This document shows, piece after piece, positions 1 to 11,872 of a DNA stretch of 64,000 bases. Every line of letters begins with the position of its first letter. Position 1 is the stretch's first letter. Source of the DNA: Alphaproteobacteria bacterium PA2 (lineage in GTDB: Bacteria > Pseudomonadota > Alphaproteobacteria > Caulobacterales > Caulobacteraceae); NCBI GenBank assembly GCA_002256425.1, contig NKIZ01000001.1:2825001-2889000 (forward strand), given 5' to 3'. The notes under the pieces are model-generated. The model did no database searches. It was not told where the DNA came from and saw only the letters and a program-made list of their open reading frames with translations. Both the position numbers and the translations under genes were made by a program.

Positions 1-3000
1 CGCCGTGAGCTTCGCCGCCGCCTGACCCCGCCTGAAGCGAGTCATTGCCGTCCTCACCAAACATTTTGGCGCTGGTTAAGCCACCGCTCAGGCTATCGGC
101 GCCATTTCCGCCGAATAGGACGTTCAGGCTCGATCCGGCCACCAGGGTGTCGTTGTCCTCATCCCCGTAGAGGCTGGTCGCCCCACTACCTCCGGTCAGA
201 AAATCCCGGCCATTCCCACCGTAGAGCTGACCGCCACCATCAGACGCCAAGCTGTCATTGCCGTCTTCCCCGAACGCGGTGTCCATGCCCGAACCGGTCG
301 ACAATGAATCATTTCCCGCCCCGCTCCGGAGCTGGTCATTACCTGCACCGCCCAACAGACGGTCAGAGTAGGTTCCTGATATCAGAGTATCATTGCCGTC
401 TTCGCCGGTCAGGGTGCCACTGCCCGTGGTGGCCATCAGGCTGTCATTGCCTGCGCCGCCATTCATGTTGGTGCCGACGAGAGAATTGGCGATCAAGGTG
501 TCGTCGCCCTCATCCCCCCGAAGACCCGAGCCATGTTCGCTACCGATGATCAGATCATTGCCGGCTCCGCCAGAGAAGACGGATGAGAGAGGGAATGGGT
601 CCACAATGGGCCCACTGCCATCCAGTGTATCATTGCCCGAACCGCCGCTCAGCGTGTCGCTGCCACTCCCGCCCAGCAAATAATCATTCCCGTCGCCGCC
701 GCTGAGGCTGTCATCGCCTGCGCCACCGTTCAGGGAGTCATTTCCAGCTCCGCCATCGAACAGCTCATTGCCAGAACCGCCAACGCCAAGATCATTTCCA
801 TCACCGCCATTGAAGGTCGATGCCCCCGCGGCGCCAGTAAAGCTGTCATTGCCTTCATCGCCGAAATGGAGGGACGCTCCAGTTCCGCCAGCCAGGCTAT
901 CATTGCCCGATCCGCCGTGGGCCTCGCCATTGCCTGATCCGGAGATCAGGGTGTCATTGCCCCCATCCCCGAACATTTTCGTCCCCACCGAAGGCATGGT
1001 GTCCTGCAGGAGGTCATTGCCATTGCCTCCGAACAGTTCCGAGTCTCTTGGGCCGGCTGTGAGGGTGTCATTTCCCTCCTCGCCATACACTTTTGAGGCG
1101 CTGAGACCGCCTATCAGGCTGTCATTGCCGCCGCCGCCGAACATCATGTTCATGCCGTAACTGCCGCCGACCATGGTGTCGCCCAAGGCTGTGCCGATGA
1201 CCCCCTCGACCCCGGGCAGGCTGTCGCCGCCCGCGCCTCGGGCCATGGAGAGGTTTACATCCACCCCTGCGCCAAATGCGCTGTAATCCACCGTGTCCTG
1301 GCCAGCGCCGCCTACAAAAGTGTCGGCTCCGGTCCCACCTGTGAACCGGTCATCGCCGTCGCCACCGTAGACGATCCCGGCGCCTGATGAGTTGGCGATC
1401 AGGGTGTCATTGCCATCACCGCCGCTCAGCGTGTCCCTGTTGTCCCCGCCAACAAGATAGTCGTTACCGCTGTCGCCGCTCAGGCTGTCATTTCCAGCGC
1501 CGCCCATCAGGGTGTCATTGCCAGCGCCACCGTTCAGGGAGTCATTTCCGGCGCCACCGTTCAGGGAGTCATTTCCAGCTCCGCCATCGAACAGCTCATT
1601 GCCAGAACCGCCAACGCCAAGATCATTTCCATCACCGCCATTGAAGGTCGACGCGCCTGTTCCGCCGGCTAGGCTGTCATTGCCAACCCCGCCGAAGAGC
1701 TCGCCACCAGCCGAACCAGCTTGCAGGGTGTCATTGCCATCGTCACCGAAAATCCTGTCCGTAGTGGCACCGCCGGTCAGGCTGTCATTCCCAGTTCCAC
1801 CATAGAGTTTGGTATCTACACCATATGAATTCACCAAGGAGATTGTGTCATTGCCTGCGTCGCCATAGGCCACGCCACTGCTGGCAAAGATCATGTCATT
1901 TCCGTCTCCACCACTCATGAGCTGGCCGCCAGCAATTGTGTCGTTCCCCTCATCGCCATGTAGGGTTTCTGCGCCTAAGCTCGCCCTAAGCGAGTCATTG
2001 CCAACACCACCGAAATACTCAGCCACGTGAGCGACGTAGTCGTCGGCATTGCTGCCCACAAGCGTATCATCGCCCTCATCGCCATGGAGGGAGTTCACGC
2101 CGTTTCCGGCAGTGATTTGGTCATTGCCGAGACCACCAAAGGCATTGCCGCCGCCGTAGCCCAAAGCCAAAGAGTCAGCCCCATTTCCGCCTAACAAATA
2201 ACCGCCGCCGTCTCCGGAGAGCGTATCGTCTCCATCATCCCCGAAGACAGTGTCTTGCCCGACCCCGCCAGAAAGGCTGTCATTGCCACTCCCGCCGTTC
2301 AGTTTGTCGTTCCCAGCGCCACCGGCGAGAGTATCGCCGCCGCCTGTCCCTGAAAGGCTGTCATTTCCGGCCCCCCCAGATGCGAGACGAGCGTCAACAA
2401 TCTGATCATCGCCTCCGCCGCCATCGAATACCGTATCTAGGGACCCTGGTTGGCCAGTCAGGATGTCAGCAAACTCGGTTCCTCTGACGTAGGCTAGACG
2501 TTCAAAGTTCTGGATGACGCCACCGCCGACATTAAGGGCAGCACCCGGCACGAAGCTGGAAACGGCAAACGTTACACCAGTGCTTCGTCCACCAAACGAT
2601 AGACGTAGGATGTCAAACCCATCACCGCCATCCGCATCGTCCCCATAACCGATGGCTAGGAAATCGTTCCCGGCACCGCCAGATAACCGATCACGCTCAT
2701 TGCCCATATCATCAGCAGGGTCGGGTCGGCCCGGTATGAAGTCCCCCGAATAGAGATAGTCATCTTGGCTACTGCCAATCAGAGTATCGGCACCCGAGCC
2801 GCCTGCTGCAGCATCGTTGGGACTGCCAAATCGGAGATTTTCGCTCATCGTGATTTGGTCATTGCCCTCATCGCCAAAGACCATCGCTCCAGATTGCATG
2901 ACGATCGTATCGTTGCCCAACCCACCATGGGTGAGCCCATTCCCGTAGATTACATCATTGCCTGCACCACCATTCGATTGCGCGCGGCCGTTGATCGTCG

Positions 3001-3916
3001 AGTAGATTGTGTCGTTGCCTTCACCACCTTCAATGAGATTGAGGTATTGACTTAGCCGTCCATCAAGAAAATCATTGCCCTCGTCACCATAGATATAATT
3101 TGTATTGTACCCAGCAACTATGGTGTCGTTTCCACCCATGCCCCGGACAAACGTACTTTCATAATAGTTGATTAGGTTTGGGCGTAGGGTGATCTTGTCA
3201 TTAAACTGGCTCCCTTCTACATAGTTGATACTTTCAATGCCGGTGATAAATCCTCCGCCGATGGTTTGGCTCTCCAGTCCGAAGTCGGCTGTCACGCCGG
3301 ATGGAGCCCCCTGAAAGCTGATGAAAAGAGAGTCACCCCGAGCACCATTCGCCCCGCCGTCGATATTGTCGCCATATCCAGCATAGATTTGGTCGGAACC
3401 GTTCCCTCCGATTAGGGTATCGACCTCGGATCCCGTGTCGAATTGAAAGGAAGCGGAAGGCGCACCCGGGATCGCCCAATCACCGGGCAAGGGTACCTGA
3501 CCACTGTACAAGGAATCGTCGCCATCTCCGCCATCGATCCGGTCCGCGCCCGCGCCTCCCACCAAAACATCATCGCCCGCACCGCCCAATACCGTGTCTT
3601 TTCCCCCAGCGGCGAAGATCAAGTCAGATTCTGATCCACCGCTATGAATGTAGCTCGCATTTGGATTCCCAATGATCAGTAATGTGGAGTTGCTGGCGCC
3701 GTATATAGGCTGAGAGGTACTATATATGCCTGGTCCGAAGGAAACAGTTCGGGATCCATATGTTAGATCGACGTGCGCAGGCGCCGACCCATTAGCTGCC
3801 ACAAATGAGACACGAGGAGGATAATCTTCGTTCAAGTATCGAATTTGGATCTCATCGGACGGACCGAAATTCAAAGCCTGATCCGCCGTGATCGTCTCGA
3901 AATAATACGTCGCCAT
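1..3916 (-). CDS. Giant RTX (hemolysin-type calcium-binding repeat) protein, partial
   Basis: I read this frame on the minus strand from an ATG at 3916 (preceded by GGGGAC) to the window edge. No stop was met in the parts translated, so at least 1305 residues are present and the C-terminus is missing. After about 100 non-repetitive N-terminal residues (starting [17 protein letters not shown]) come dozens of glycine/aspartate nonapeptides of the GGAGNDSL / GDEGNDTL kind, which form calcium-filled beta-rolls. Three linker modules interrupt them, near 3360-3180, 2640-2455 and 1300-1180; two carry the pattern 'GVTxxF...GGGxIxxxE...GTxFxDxLTG'. There is no N-terminal signal peptide. RTX proteins normally leave by type I secretion through a C-terminal signal, which would lie off the left edge. 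The 3' two-thirds is almost pure repeat, suggesting an adhesin or surface-layer-like role rather than an enzyme, but that is inference. Third positions are more A/T-rich than in neighbouring genes. Confidence 0.9.
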   Translation of the reverse strand, partial: MATYYFETITADQALNFGPSDEIQIRYLNEDYPPRVSFVAANGSAPAHVDLTYGSRTVSFGPGIYSTSQPIYGASNSTLLIIGNPNASYIHSGGSESDLIFAAGGKDTVLGGAGDDVLVGGAGADRIDGGDGDDSLYSGQVPLPGDWAIPGAPSASFQFDTGSEVDTLIGGNGSDQIYAGYGDNIDGGANGARGDSLFISFQGAPSGVTADFGLESQTIGGGFITGIESINYVEGSQFNDKITLRPNLINYYESTFVRGMGGNDTIVAGYNTNYIYGDEGNDFLDGRLSQYLNLIEGGEGNDTIYSTINGRAQSNGGAGNDVIYGNGLTHGGLGNDTIVMQSGAMVFGDEGNDQITMSENLRFGSPNDAAAGGSGADTLIGSSQDDYLYSGDFIPGRPDPADDMGNERDRLSGGAGNDFLAIGYGDDADGGDGFDILRLSFGGRSTGVTFAVSSFVPGAALNVGGGVIQNFERLAYVRGTEFADILTGQPGSLDTVFDGGGGDDQIVDARLASGGAGNDSLSGTGGGDTLAGGAGNDKLNGGSGNDSLSGGVGQDTVFGDDGDDTLSGDGGGYLLGGNGADSLALGYGGGNAFGGLGNDQITAGNGVNSLHGDEGDDTLVGSNADDYVAHVAEYFGGVGNDSLRASLGAETLHGDEGNDTIAGGQLMSGGDGNDMIFASSGVAYGDAGNDTISLVNSYGVDTKLYGGTGNDSLTGGATTDRIFGDDGNDTLQAGSAGGELFGGVGNDSLAGGTGASTFNGGDGNDLGVGGSGNELFDGGAGNDSLNGGAGNDSLNGGAGNDTLMGGAGNDSLSGDSGNDYLVGGDNRDTLSGGDGNDTLIANSSGAGIVYGGDGDDRFTGGTGADTFVGGAGQDTVDYSAFGAGVDVNLSMARGAGGDSLPGVEGVIGTALGDTMVGGSYGMNMMFGGGGNDSLIGGLSASKVYGEEGNDTLTAGPRDSELFGGNGNDLLQDTMPSVGTKMFGDGGNDTLISGSGNGEAHGGSGNDSLAGGTGASLHFGDEGNDSFTGAAGASTFNGGDGNDLGVGGSGNELFDGGAGNDSLNGGAGDDSLSGGDGNDYLLGGSGSDTLSGGSGNDTLDGSGPIVDPFPLSSVFSGGAGNDLIIGSEHGSGLRGDEGDDTLIANSLVGTNMNGGAGNDSLMATTGSGTLTGEDGNDTLISGTYSDRLLGGAGNDQLRSGAGNDSLSTGSGMDTAFGEDGNDSLASDGGGQLYGGNGRDFLTGGSGATSLYGDEDNDTLVAGSSLNVLFGGNGADSLSGGLTSAKMFGEDGNDSLQAGSGGGEAHG
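720..820 (-). repeat. Internal 101-bp direct repeat, copy A
   Basis: This 101-base stretch inside the RTX gene is identical base for base to 1551-1651. It encodes [20 protein letters not shown] followed by two RTX units. The spacing of 831 bases is an exact number of codons (277), so the frame is kept. Flanks differ between the copies. Confidence 0.9.
1551..1651 (-). repeat. Internal 101-bp direct repeat, copy B
   Basis: Second copy of the block at 720-820. Exact nucleotide identity, including silent positions, points to recent duplication or gene conversion within the RTX gene rather than selection on protein sequence alone. Confidence 0.9.
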
Positions 3917-4099
3917 GATCAGTCCCCAATTGCCAGCCCGCCCCCGCCCGCTCCAGGCGCGGCATTGATCGATCGGCGCGCAGAGTCGCTCTGCGCCACG
4001 ATCCAAGTGGACAACTTAGGGGTAGTATTCGTCAAGGCCTCAACCGAACTCACCCAATAGGGGAATCCGGTCGAGACGGGGGCCCTGTCCCCGCCCCGC

Positions 4100-5767
<1,668 letters not shown>

Positions 5768-5833
5768 GGGGCGTCCGGCTCACTGATCTGAGGATGGGGG
5801 TTTGGGGCGGGAGATAGCGGTCGCAGGGCCCGA

Positions 5834-5847
5834 GCGCAATGTTGCGC
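5834..5847. promoter_or_regulatory. Inverted repeat GCGCAA-TG-TTGCGC
   Basis: A perfect 6+2+6 palindrome lies in the ettA/TonB-receptor divergent intergenic region, about 115-130 bases upstream of the receptor start. It could be an operator for a metal or nutrient regulator, but it matches no consensus I can name with confidence. Confidence 0.35.
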
Positions 5848-5852
5848 ATTCG

Positions 5853-5871
5853 CCCTGCCCGAGGGGCAGGG
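5853..5871 (+). other. Perfect 8-bp hairpin in the TonB receptor leader
   Basis: CCCTGCCC-GAG-GGGCAGGG forms a very stable stem with a 3-base loop, 93 bases before the receptor gene's earliest plausible ATG and just after the palindrome at 5834-5847. There is no U-tract. If transcribed it would sit in the 5' leader; it may be regulatory. Confidence 0.4.
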
Positions 5872-5963
5872 TCAAAAGGTTCACAACTCCGGCGCAAATC
5901 CGCAGCCGAAGCGTCACAAATGGCGACTACCCACCACCCTCACGTGCGGGGCTCGCCCGCCGA

Positions 5964-8339
5964 ATGGGGTATGACATGAAGATTGAACTCTTGAGCGGCG
6001 TCGCCGCTGCAGCACTGACTCTGGTTGTCGGCCCGGCCTGGGCCACTGATGTCGCCGCGACGTCCGCCGCGACCACCGAAGTCGAAGAAATCGTCATTTA
6101 CGGCAAGGGTGAAAGCCGCCAGGTCCAGGAAATTCCGGTCCAGGAAATCGCCCAGGCTACGCCGGGCACAAGCCCGATCAAGCTGGTGGAAAAGCTGCCG
6201 GGCGTGAACTTCCAGTCCTCGGACGCCTTTGGGTCCTATGAGTGGTCCACCCGCATCTCGATCCGTGGCTTCAACCAGAACCAGCTCGGCTTCACCCTGG
6301 ACGGCGTTCCGCTGGGGGATATGAGCTATGGCAATTTCAACGGCCTGCACATCAGCCGCGCCATCGCCTCTGAAGACCTCGGCGGCGTGAAGCTGGCCCA
6401 GGGCGCCGGCGCCCTGCAGACGGCTTCGACCTCGAACCTGGGCGGCGCCCTGCAGTTCGCCAGCCGCACCCCGTCCGACACCCTGGGTGGTCTGGTCTCG
6501 GCGACCTATGGCTCGGACAATACCTCGCGGATCTTCCTGCGCGGCGAGACCGGCCTGCTGCCCTCCGGCGGCAAGGCCTTCATCTCCTATGCCCGCCAGC
6601 AGGCCGACAAGTGGAAGGGTCAGGGCGAGCAGAAACAGGAGCAGATCGGCTTCAAGTTCGTCCAGCCCATCGGCGACTTCAACCTGACCGGCCTCTACGA
6701 CTATTCCAAGCGCCGTGAGAACGACTACCAGGACCTGTCGTTCGATATGATCAAGCGCCTGGGCTACAACCTGGACAACAATACCGGCCGTTGGGCTGAC
6801 GCGGTCCAGATCGCCAGGGCCTACAACACCGCCGCCAACTATGCAGGCGCTACGCCCATCCTCGATGGCAATGGCTGCTATACCGGCGCCGGCGCCAACC
6901 CCTATCCGGGCAAGATCAAGTGCGTTGACGACAGCTATTATGATGCTTCCGGCCTGCGCGATGACCGGTTGTGGAACCTGAGCCTGTCGGGACCCGTCGG
7001 GCCGTTGAAGGTCGACGGCAAGGTCTATGGCCACACCAATAGCGGCCAGGGCACCTGGTACACACCCTATGTGCCGTCGCCGCTCTATGGCGTCGCAACC
7101 GCCACCACCAACAACGCGCCCATCTCGGTCCGCACCACCGAATACGCCATCAACCGTCTTGGCGTGATCGGTAACGCCACCTGGGTTGTCGGAGATCACG
7201 CCATCAGCTTCGGTGGCTGGTTTGAGGAAAACAAGTTCAACCAGGCCCGCCGGTTCTACGGTCTGGACCTGGCCTCTCCGCGCTCGTCCCTGGACTTCAT
7301 GAGCAGCCCCTTCGCCACCCAGTGGGAGTACGCCTTCAAGACCAGGACCACCCAGGGCTATCTGGAAGATGTGTGGTCCGTCACCGACGCCCTGAAGGTC
7401 AATTTCGGCTTCAAGGCCCTGAAGGTCGACGCCACCGCGGCCACCATCCAGGGCGCGCCGGTCCTGGCAGGAACCATCACGTCCAATGAAGGCTTCCTGC
7501 CACAGGTGGGTGTCAGCTACCGGGTCAATGCCGACCACGAGCTGTTCGCCGGCTATACCGAGAACATGCGGGCCTTCGGCGCCGCCCACACTGGCGCCTC
7601 GCCCTTCGCCGGCAACCAGGCGACCTTCGACCTGATCATCGGCAAGACCAAACTCGCAAATGGCAAGGCCCTGACCCTTCAGCCGGAAACCTCCAGGACC
7701 CTGGAAGCCGGCTGGCGCTTCAACACCGGCCCTGTCCAGGGCGTCGCGGCGGTCTATTATGTCGAGTTCGAGAACCGCCTGCTGGGCAATTCCACCGGCG
7801 CCGGCATTGTCGGCAATCCGACCGTCCTCTCCAATGTCGGCGGTGTGAAGTCCAGGGGCTTTGAAACCGCCGCCACCTGGAAGATGTCAGACGCCTGGAC
7901 CCTGTTCGGCTCCTACGCCTTCAACGACAGCACCTATTCGGACAATGTGCTCGATCCGACCTCGGGCGCGGTCCTGCAGCGTATCTCGGGCAAGACGGTC
8001 ACCGACACGCCCAAGCACCTGTTCAACGCCGAGATCGCCTACGACCAGAACGGCTGGTTCGCCAAGCTGGCGGCCCACATGACCTCCAAGCGCTTCTTCA
8101 CCTACACCAACGACCAGAGCGTGCCTTCGGTGACGACCGCTGACTTCTCGGCGGGCTATCGCTTCGAAGGTGAAGGTCTGACCAAGGGGCTGGAGATCCA
8201 GGCCAACATCACCAACCTGTTCGACAAGCAGTACATCTCGACCATCGGCTCCAACGGCTTTGGATACGCTGGCGACAACCAGACCCTGCTGACGGCCGCT
8301 CCCCGCCAGGCCTTCATCACGGTACGCAAGGCGTTCTAG
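5964..8339 (+). CDS. TonB-dependent outer-membrane receptor
   Basis: About 790 residues. Two ATGs are plausible, 5964 and 5976; the second gives a clean signal peptide (MKIELLSGVAAAALTLVVG.. cut after AWA). A TonB-box-like stretch, VEEIVIYG, lies near residue 30 of the mature part. It is followed by a plug domain with the RIxIRGF-type motif (RISIRGFNQNQ) and a long barrel region with alternating aromatic strands. The protein ends in Phe (VRKAF), the usual C-terminal BAM recognition residue. Such receptors import siderophores, cobalamin, saccharides or other ligands using the TonB-ExbBD system. No FecR/sigma pair, periplasmic binding protein or ABC transporter lies next to it, so the ligand cannot be inferred. 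The secreted amidase downstream might process the imported substrate, but this is speculation. Confidence 0.9.
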   Translation: MGYDMKIELLSGVAAAALTLVVGPAWATDVAATSAATTEVEEIVIYGKGESRQVQEIPVQEIAQATPGTSPIKLVEKLPGVNFQSSDAFGSYEWSTRISIRGFNQNQLGFTLDGVPLGDMSYGNFNGLHISRAIASEDLGGVKLAQGAGALQTASTSNLGGALQFASRTPSDTLGGLVSATYGSDNTSRIFLRGETGLLPSGGKAFISYARQQADKWKGQGEQKQEQIGFKFVQPIGDFNLTGLYDYSKRRENDYQDLSFDMIKRLGYNLDNNTGRWADAVQIARAYNTAANYAGATPILDGNGCYTGAGANPYPGKIKCVDDSYYDASGLRDDRLWNLSLSGPVGPLKVDGKVYGHTNSGQGTWYTPYVPSPLYGVATATTNNAPISVRTTEYAINRLGVIGNATWVVGDHAISFGGWFEENKFNQARRFYGLDLASPRSSLDFMSSPFATQWEYAFKTRTTQGYLEDVWSVTDALKVNFGFKALKVDATAATIQGAPVLAGTITSNEGFLPQVGVSYRVNADHELFAGYTENMRAFGAAHTGASPFAGNQATFDLIIGKTKLANGKALTLQPETSRTLEAGWRFNTGPVQGVAAVYYVEFENRLLGNSTGAGIVGNPTVLSNVGGVKSRGFETAATWKMSDAWTLFGSYAFNDSTYSDNVLDPTSGAVLQRISGKTVTDTPKHLFNAEIAYDQNGWFAKLAAHMTSKRFFTYTNDQSVPSVTTADFSAGYRFEGEGLTKGLEIQANITNLFDKQYISTIGSNGFGYAGDNQTLLTAAPRQAFITVRKAF

Positions 8340-8356
8340 AGCGCCTCAATTCCGGT

Positions 8357-8390
8357 CGGCGTGAGGAAAGGGCGACCTTTCTTCACGCCG
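8357..8390 (+). terminator. Long hairpin after the TonB receptor gene
   Basis: A 15-base arm at 8357-8371 pairs with 8376-8390 with one G-U position, closed by a GCGA (GNRA) tetraloop. It begins 18 bases after the receptor stop. There is no T-run, so it may be an mRNA-stabilising or Rho-linked 3' end rather than a classic intrinsic terminator. Confidence 0.5.
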
Positions 8391-8449
8391 CTCTGGCCAA
8401 GTCCGCCTGCGATCTGTCCAATGGCGTCTACCAAACCGGGAGACGCGAC

Positions 8450-10033
8450 ATGAAACGGGCGGTGCTGGCGGCGGGCCTCATCCTTGCGGCGACAAGTGGT
8501 GCATGCGCCGAGGACGATCCTGCCTTCCGATCCATGGGCGAGATGCGGGCGCAGATCGCCGCGGGCAAGGCATCGTCGGTCTCGATCACCCAGGCCTATC
8601 TGGCCAGGATCAGGGACCTGGACCGTCAGGGTCCGAAGCTCAACAGCATCATCGCCCTCAATCCCCACGCCATCGCAGACGCCCGGGCCCTCGACGCCGA
8701 GCGTAAGGCCGGCCATGTGCGTGGCCCACTCCACGGCCTGCCCATTCTGCTGAAGGACAATATCGAGTCCGCCGATGATACGGCGACCACCGCCGGTTCC
8801 CTGGCCCTCAAGGCCAATGTCACCAACCGCGACGCGCCCCTGGTCAAGCGCCTGACCGACGCCGGCGCGGTAATCCTGGGCAAGACCAACCTGTCGGAAT
8901 GGGCCAACTACCGCTCCACCCGGTCGATCAGCGGCTGGAGCGCCATGGGTGGTCTGGTGCGGAACCCCTATGGTCTTGATCGCAGTTCCTGCGGCTCCAG
9001 CGCCGGAACGGGGTCAGCCATAGCTTCAGGCCTGGCGGCCGGGGGCGTCGGCACCGAAACAGACGGCTCCATCACCTGTCCTTCGGCCATCAACGGCCTG
9101 GTGGGGCTCAAGCCCACGGTCGGTCTGGTCTCAAGAACCTTCATCATCCCGATCTCGGCCAGCCAGGACACTGCCGGGCCCATGACCCGCCATGTGGCCG
9201 ACGCCGCCGCCATGCTGACGGCCATGGCCGGGTCTGATCCAGCTGACCCGGCGACGGCCGGGGCAGACGCTCATAAGACCAATTATCTAGCAGGCCTTGA
9301 TCCCAACGCCCTGAAGGGCGCGCGGCTGGGAATTCTGCGGATCACTGCAGGCCGGTCACCCCAGGCTGACGAAGTGTTCGCCCGGACCCTCAAGGCGCTG
9401 GAAGCCGCCGGGGCGATCCTGGTGGAGGTCAAGGCGCCGGACCTTGCGCCGATCAACGCCGCCGAGGACCTGATCCTGCGCACGGAGTTCAAGGCCGGGG
9501 TCAACGCCTATCTGGCCTCCACGGATCCGGCCAGGGTCAAAACCCGGACCCTGGCGGACCTCATCGCCTTCAACGCCGCCGAGCCCCGGGAAACCGCCCT
9601 GTTCGGGCAGGAGATCTTCATGGCCAGCGAGGCCGGACCCGGGCTGGACGACCCGGCCTACCTCAAGGCCAGGGCCGATGCCAAACGGCTGGCCGGGCCA
9701 GAAGGCATTGACGCCCTGATCGCAAAAGACAGGCTCGACGCCCTGATCGCCTGGAGCGGCCCAACCGGCATTGTCGACCCGGTCAACGGAACCCGCATTT
9801 TCGGTCCACCCTCGGGCCTGGCCGCCGTCGCAGGCTATCCGCACCTGACCGTGCCCATGGGCTATGTATCCGGCCTGCCCGTTGGCCTGTCTTTCATGGG
9901 CCCGGCCTGGTCCGAGGCGAAACTGCTCAGCCTGGGCTATGCCTTCGAGCAGATGAGCAGGGCCCGTCGCAATCCGACCTTCCCGGCCAGTGTGGCGACC
10001 AGGCCCGAGATAGCGCCCGCCCTGGACCCATAA
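8450..10033 (+). CDS. Secreted amidase, amidase-signature family
   Basis: 527 residues starting at ATG 8450 with GGGAG seven bases upstream. The N-terminus (MKRAVLAAGLILAATSGACA) is an export signal, so the enzyme acts in the periplasm or outside. The amidase-signature core is intact: a catalytic Lys in LLKDNIE, a Gly/Ser-rich stretch SSCGSSAGTGSAIA with the cis-Ser, and the nucleophile Ser region in GTETDGSITCPSA followed by GLVGLKPT. These give the Ser-cisSer-Lys triad. Family members hydrolyse carboxylic amides of many kinds; GatA of the tRNA amidotransferase belongs to the same fold. This protein lacks GatB/GatC neighbours and has a signal peptide, so it is not GatA. The substrate is unknown. 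It lies between a TonB receptor and a VWA protein with gaps of 110 and 77 bases. Confidence 0.88.
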   Translation: MKRAVLAAGLILAATSGACAEDDPAFRSMGEMRAQIAAGKASSVSITQAYLARIRDLDRQGPKLNSIIALNPHAIADARALDAERKAGHVRGPLHGLPILLKDNIESADDTATTAGSLALKANVTNRDAPLVKRLTDAGAVILGKTNLSEWANYRSTRSISGWSAMGGLVRNPYGLDRSSCGSSAGTGSAIASGLAAGGVGTETDGSITCPSAINGLVGLKPTVGLVSRTFIIPISASQDTAGPMTRHVADAAAMLTAMAGSDPADPATAGADAHKTNYLAGLDPNALKGARLGILRITAGRSPQADEVFARTLKALEAAGAILVEVKAPDLAPINAAEDLILRTEFKAGVNAYLASTDPARVKTRTLADLIAFNAAEPRETALFGQEIFMASEAGPGLDDPAYLKARADAKRLAGPEGIDALIAKDRLDALIAWSGPTGIVDPVNGTRIFGPPSGLAAVAGYPHLTVPMGYVSGLPVGLSFMGPAWSEAKLLSLGYAFEQMSRARRNPTFPASVATRPEIAPALDP

Positions 10034-10110
10034 GGAACACCCCTTCGCCCAGATTTCGCCCCCGGCTGCATCCAGCGTGAAACATGGGGGCCAAAAAGGA
10101 GGCGAGGAAA

Positions 10111-11871
10111 ATGTCCAGTCTGCGTAAAGGCGCCCAGGTCGCGCTCTGTCTCATAACCGCCGCCAGCACTCCGGCCCCGGTTATCGCTGCGCCCCTCCCG
10201 GTGCGGGATGGCGAGCCCACGGCGGAAGCCTGCGCGGCGGTCGGCTATACCCTTCGCACACACCGCGAGGAAGACAGGTACGTCCACCGTCGCATCGGAG
10301 GCCGGATGTATCCAACCCCTCCTCCACCGCCGCCAAGCCCCATGGTCATGGCGTCGCCCTCCGTCGCCCTGCACGAAATGGCGATCGCCCCGGCCAAGTC
10401 CATGCCGCCCCCCGGCTACAACCGCCCGATCGCCGGCGACGTGGAAACCGAACGCTATCCCCACGCCACGGCAAACCCGGTCAAGCGCACGGCCGACGAG
10501 CCGGTCTCGACCCTTTCGGCCGATGTGGACACCGCCGCCTACGCCAATGTCCGGCGCATGCTGCAGAACGGCCAGACCCCGCCCTCGGACGCCGTCCGGG
10601 TCGAGGAGCTGCTGAACTATTTCGACTATGGCTATGCCAGGCCTGAGAGCCCCCGCACGCCCTTCAAACCCTATGTGGCGGTGACACCCTCCCCCTGGTC
10701 GGCGGACCGCCAGATCCTGCATATCGGCCTTCAGGGCTATGACATTCCCCGCACCGAGCAGCCGCCCCTGAACCTGGTCTTCCTGATCGACACCTCGGGC
10801 TCCATGTCGTCGGAAGAGCGCCTGCCCCTGGCCCGCAAGGCGCTCAACATGCTGGTCTCGCAACTGCGGCCGCAGGACCGTGTGGCCATGATCGCCTATG
10901 CCGGATCTGCGGGCGAGGTCCTGCCCCCGACTTCGGGCAACCAGAAACTGAAAATGCGCTGCGCCCTTGGATCCCTGGAATCCGGCGGCTCGACGGCGGG
11001 CGGCCAGGGCCTCTCCCTGGCCTATGCCGTGGCCCAGAGGAATTTCGATCCCCGGGCCGTGAACCGGGTGATCCTGATGACCGATGGCGACTTCAATGTC
11101 GGGGTCAATGATCCGGCCAAACTCACCGACTTCGTGGTGGAGAAGCGCAAGTCCGGGGTCTATCTCTCGGTCTACGGCTTTGGCGGCGGCAATTACAACG
11201 ACACCCTGATGCAGGCCCTGGCCCAGAACGGCAACGGGACCGCCGGCTATATCGACACCCTGTCCGAAGCCCGGAAGACCTTCCGCGATGACTTCTCCGG
11301 CTCGCTCTTTCCCATAGCCGACGATGTGAAAATCCAGGTGGAGTTCAATCCGGCCCAGGTCTCGGAATACCGGCTGATCGGCTATGAGACCCGGCTGCTG
11401 AACCGGGAAGATTTCAACAATGACCGGGTCGACGCTGGCGAGGTGGGATCGGGAACCTCGGTCACCGCCCTCTACGAGATCACCCCGGCGGGCTCAGCCC
11501 CCTCCAGCGATCCCCTGCGCTATGGCCGCGTCAGGCCGCCGGCGCCCAATGGACCGGCCGACGAACTGGCCTTCCTGAAGGTGCGCTACAAGCTGCCGGG
11601 TCAGTCGGACTCACACCTGATCTCCCGCCCCATTGACCGGGAAGATGTCTCGCGAACCGTGACGAGCGCGCCGGAGGCGACGCGGTGGGCCCTGGCTGTG
11701 GCAGGCTTCAGTCAGAAACTGCGCCATGACCCCTGGGTCTCGGACCGCTTTGGCTGGACCCAGATCCAGGCCCTTGCCGACAGCGCCAGGGGAGAAGACC
11801 CCTTCGGCCTGCGGCGTGAATTCCTCAGCCTCGTCCGGACCGCCAGTGGCGGCCCGGAGCGAGAGGAGTAG
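10111..11871 (+). CDS. VWA domain-containing protein with YfbK-type N- and C-terminal domains (DUF3520)
   Basis: 586 residues. I chose ATG 10111 because AAGGAGG lies about nine bases upstream; an ATG at 10084 would put that ribosome site inside the gene. A signal peptide (ends near APVIA) is followed by a Pro-rich segment, then a YfbK-type N-terminal domain around TLSADVDTAAYANVRRML. A von Willebrand A domain has the MIDAS motif DTSGSMS and later TDGDFNVG. The C-terminal third (from about SLFPIADDVKIQVEF) matches DUF3520. VWA domains of this type bind divalent metal and mediate protein contacts; the cellular role of YfbK-like proteins is not established. The gene ends 2 bases before the convergent acyl-CoA dehydrogenase gene. 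Confidence 0.88.
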   Translation: MSSLRKGAQVALCLITAASTPAPVIAAPLPVRDGEPTAEACAAVGYTLRTHREEDRYVHRRIGGRMYPTPPPPPPSPMVMASPSVALHEMAIAPAKSMPPPGYNRPIAGDVETERYPHATANPVKRTADEPVSTLSADVDTAAYANVRRMLQNGQTPPSDAVRVEELLNYFDYGYARPESPRTPFKPYVAVTPSPWSADRQILHIGLQGYDIPRTEQPPLNLVFLIDTSGSMSSEERLPLARKALNMLVSQLRPQDRVAMIAYAGSAGEVLPPTSGNQKLKMRCALGSLESGGSTAGGQGLSLAYAVAQRNFDPRAVNRVILMTDGDFNVGVNDPAKLTDFVVEKRKSGVYLSVYGFGGGNYNDTLMQALAQNGNGTAGYIDTLSEARKTFRDDFSGSLFPIADDVKIQVEFNPAQVSEYRLIGYETRLLNREDFNNDRVDAGEVGSGTSVTALYEITPAGSAPSSDPLRYGRVRPPAPNGPADELAFLKVRYKLPGQSDSHLISRPIDREDVSRTVTSAPEATRWALAVAGFSQKLRHDPWVSDRFGWTQIQALADSARGEDPFGLRREFLSLVRTASGGPEREE

Positions 11872-11872
11872 G

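Noticed and set aside
304..1805. Several plus-strand open frames rich in Pro, Ser and Leu opposite the RTX gene
   Set aside because: They are antisense mirrors of the Gly/Asp repeats, have no ribosome sites and no independent protein features.
1..3916. Regular short direct repeats resembling a CRISPR array or satellite
   Set aside because: The repeats vary in sequence and keep a codon phase that encodes GGxGxDxL units on the minus strand, so they are coding RTX repeats.
5872..5963. Cobalamin riboswitch in the TonB receptor leader
   Set aside because: Isolated resemblance (GGT..AACTCCGGCGC), but the B12-box and the core ACTG element are absent.
5940..7589. 549-codon minus-strand frame opposite the TonB receptor
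   Set aside because: A typical GC-rich shadow frame; the plus-strand protein has a signal peptide, plug and barrel.
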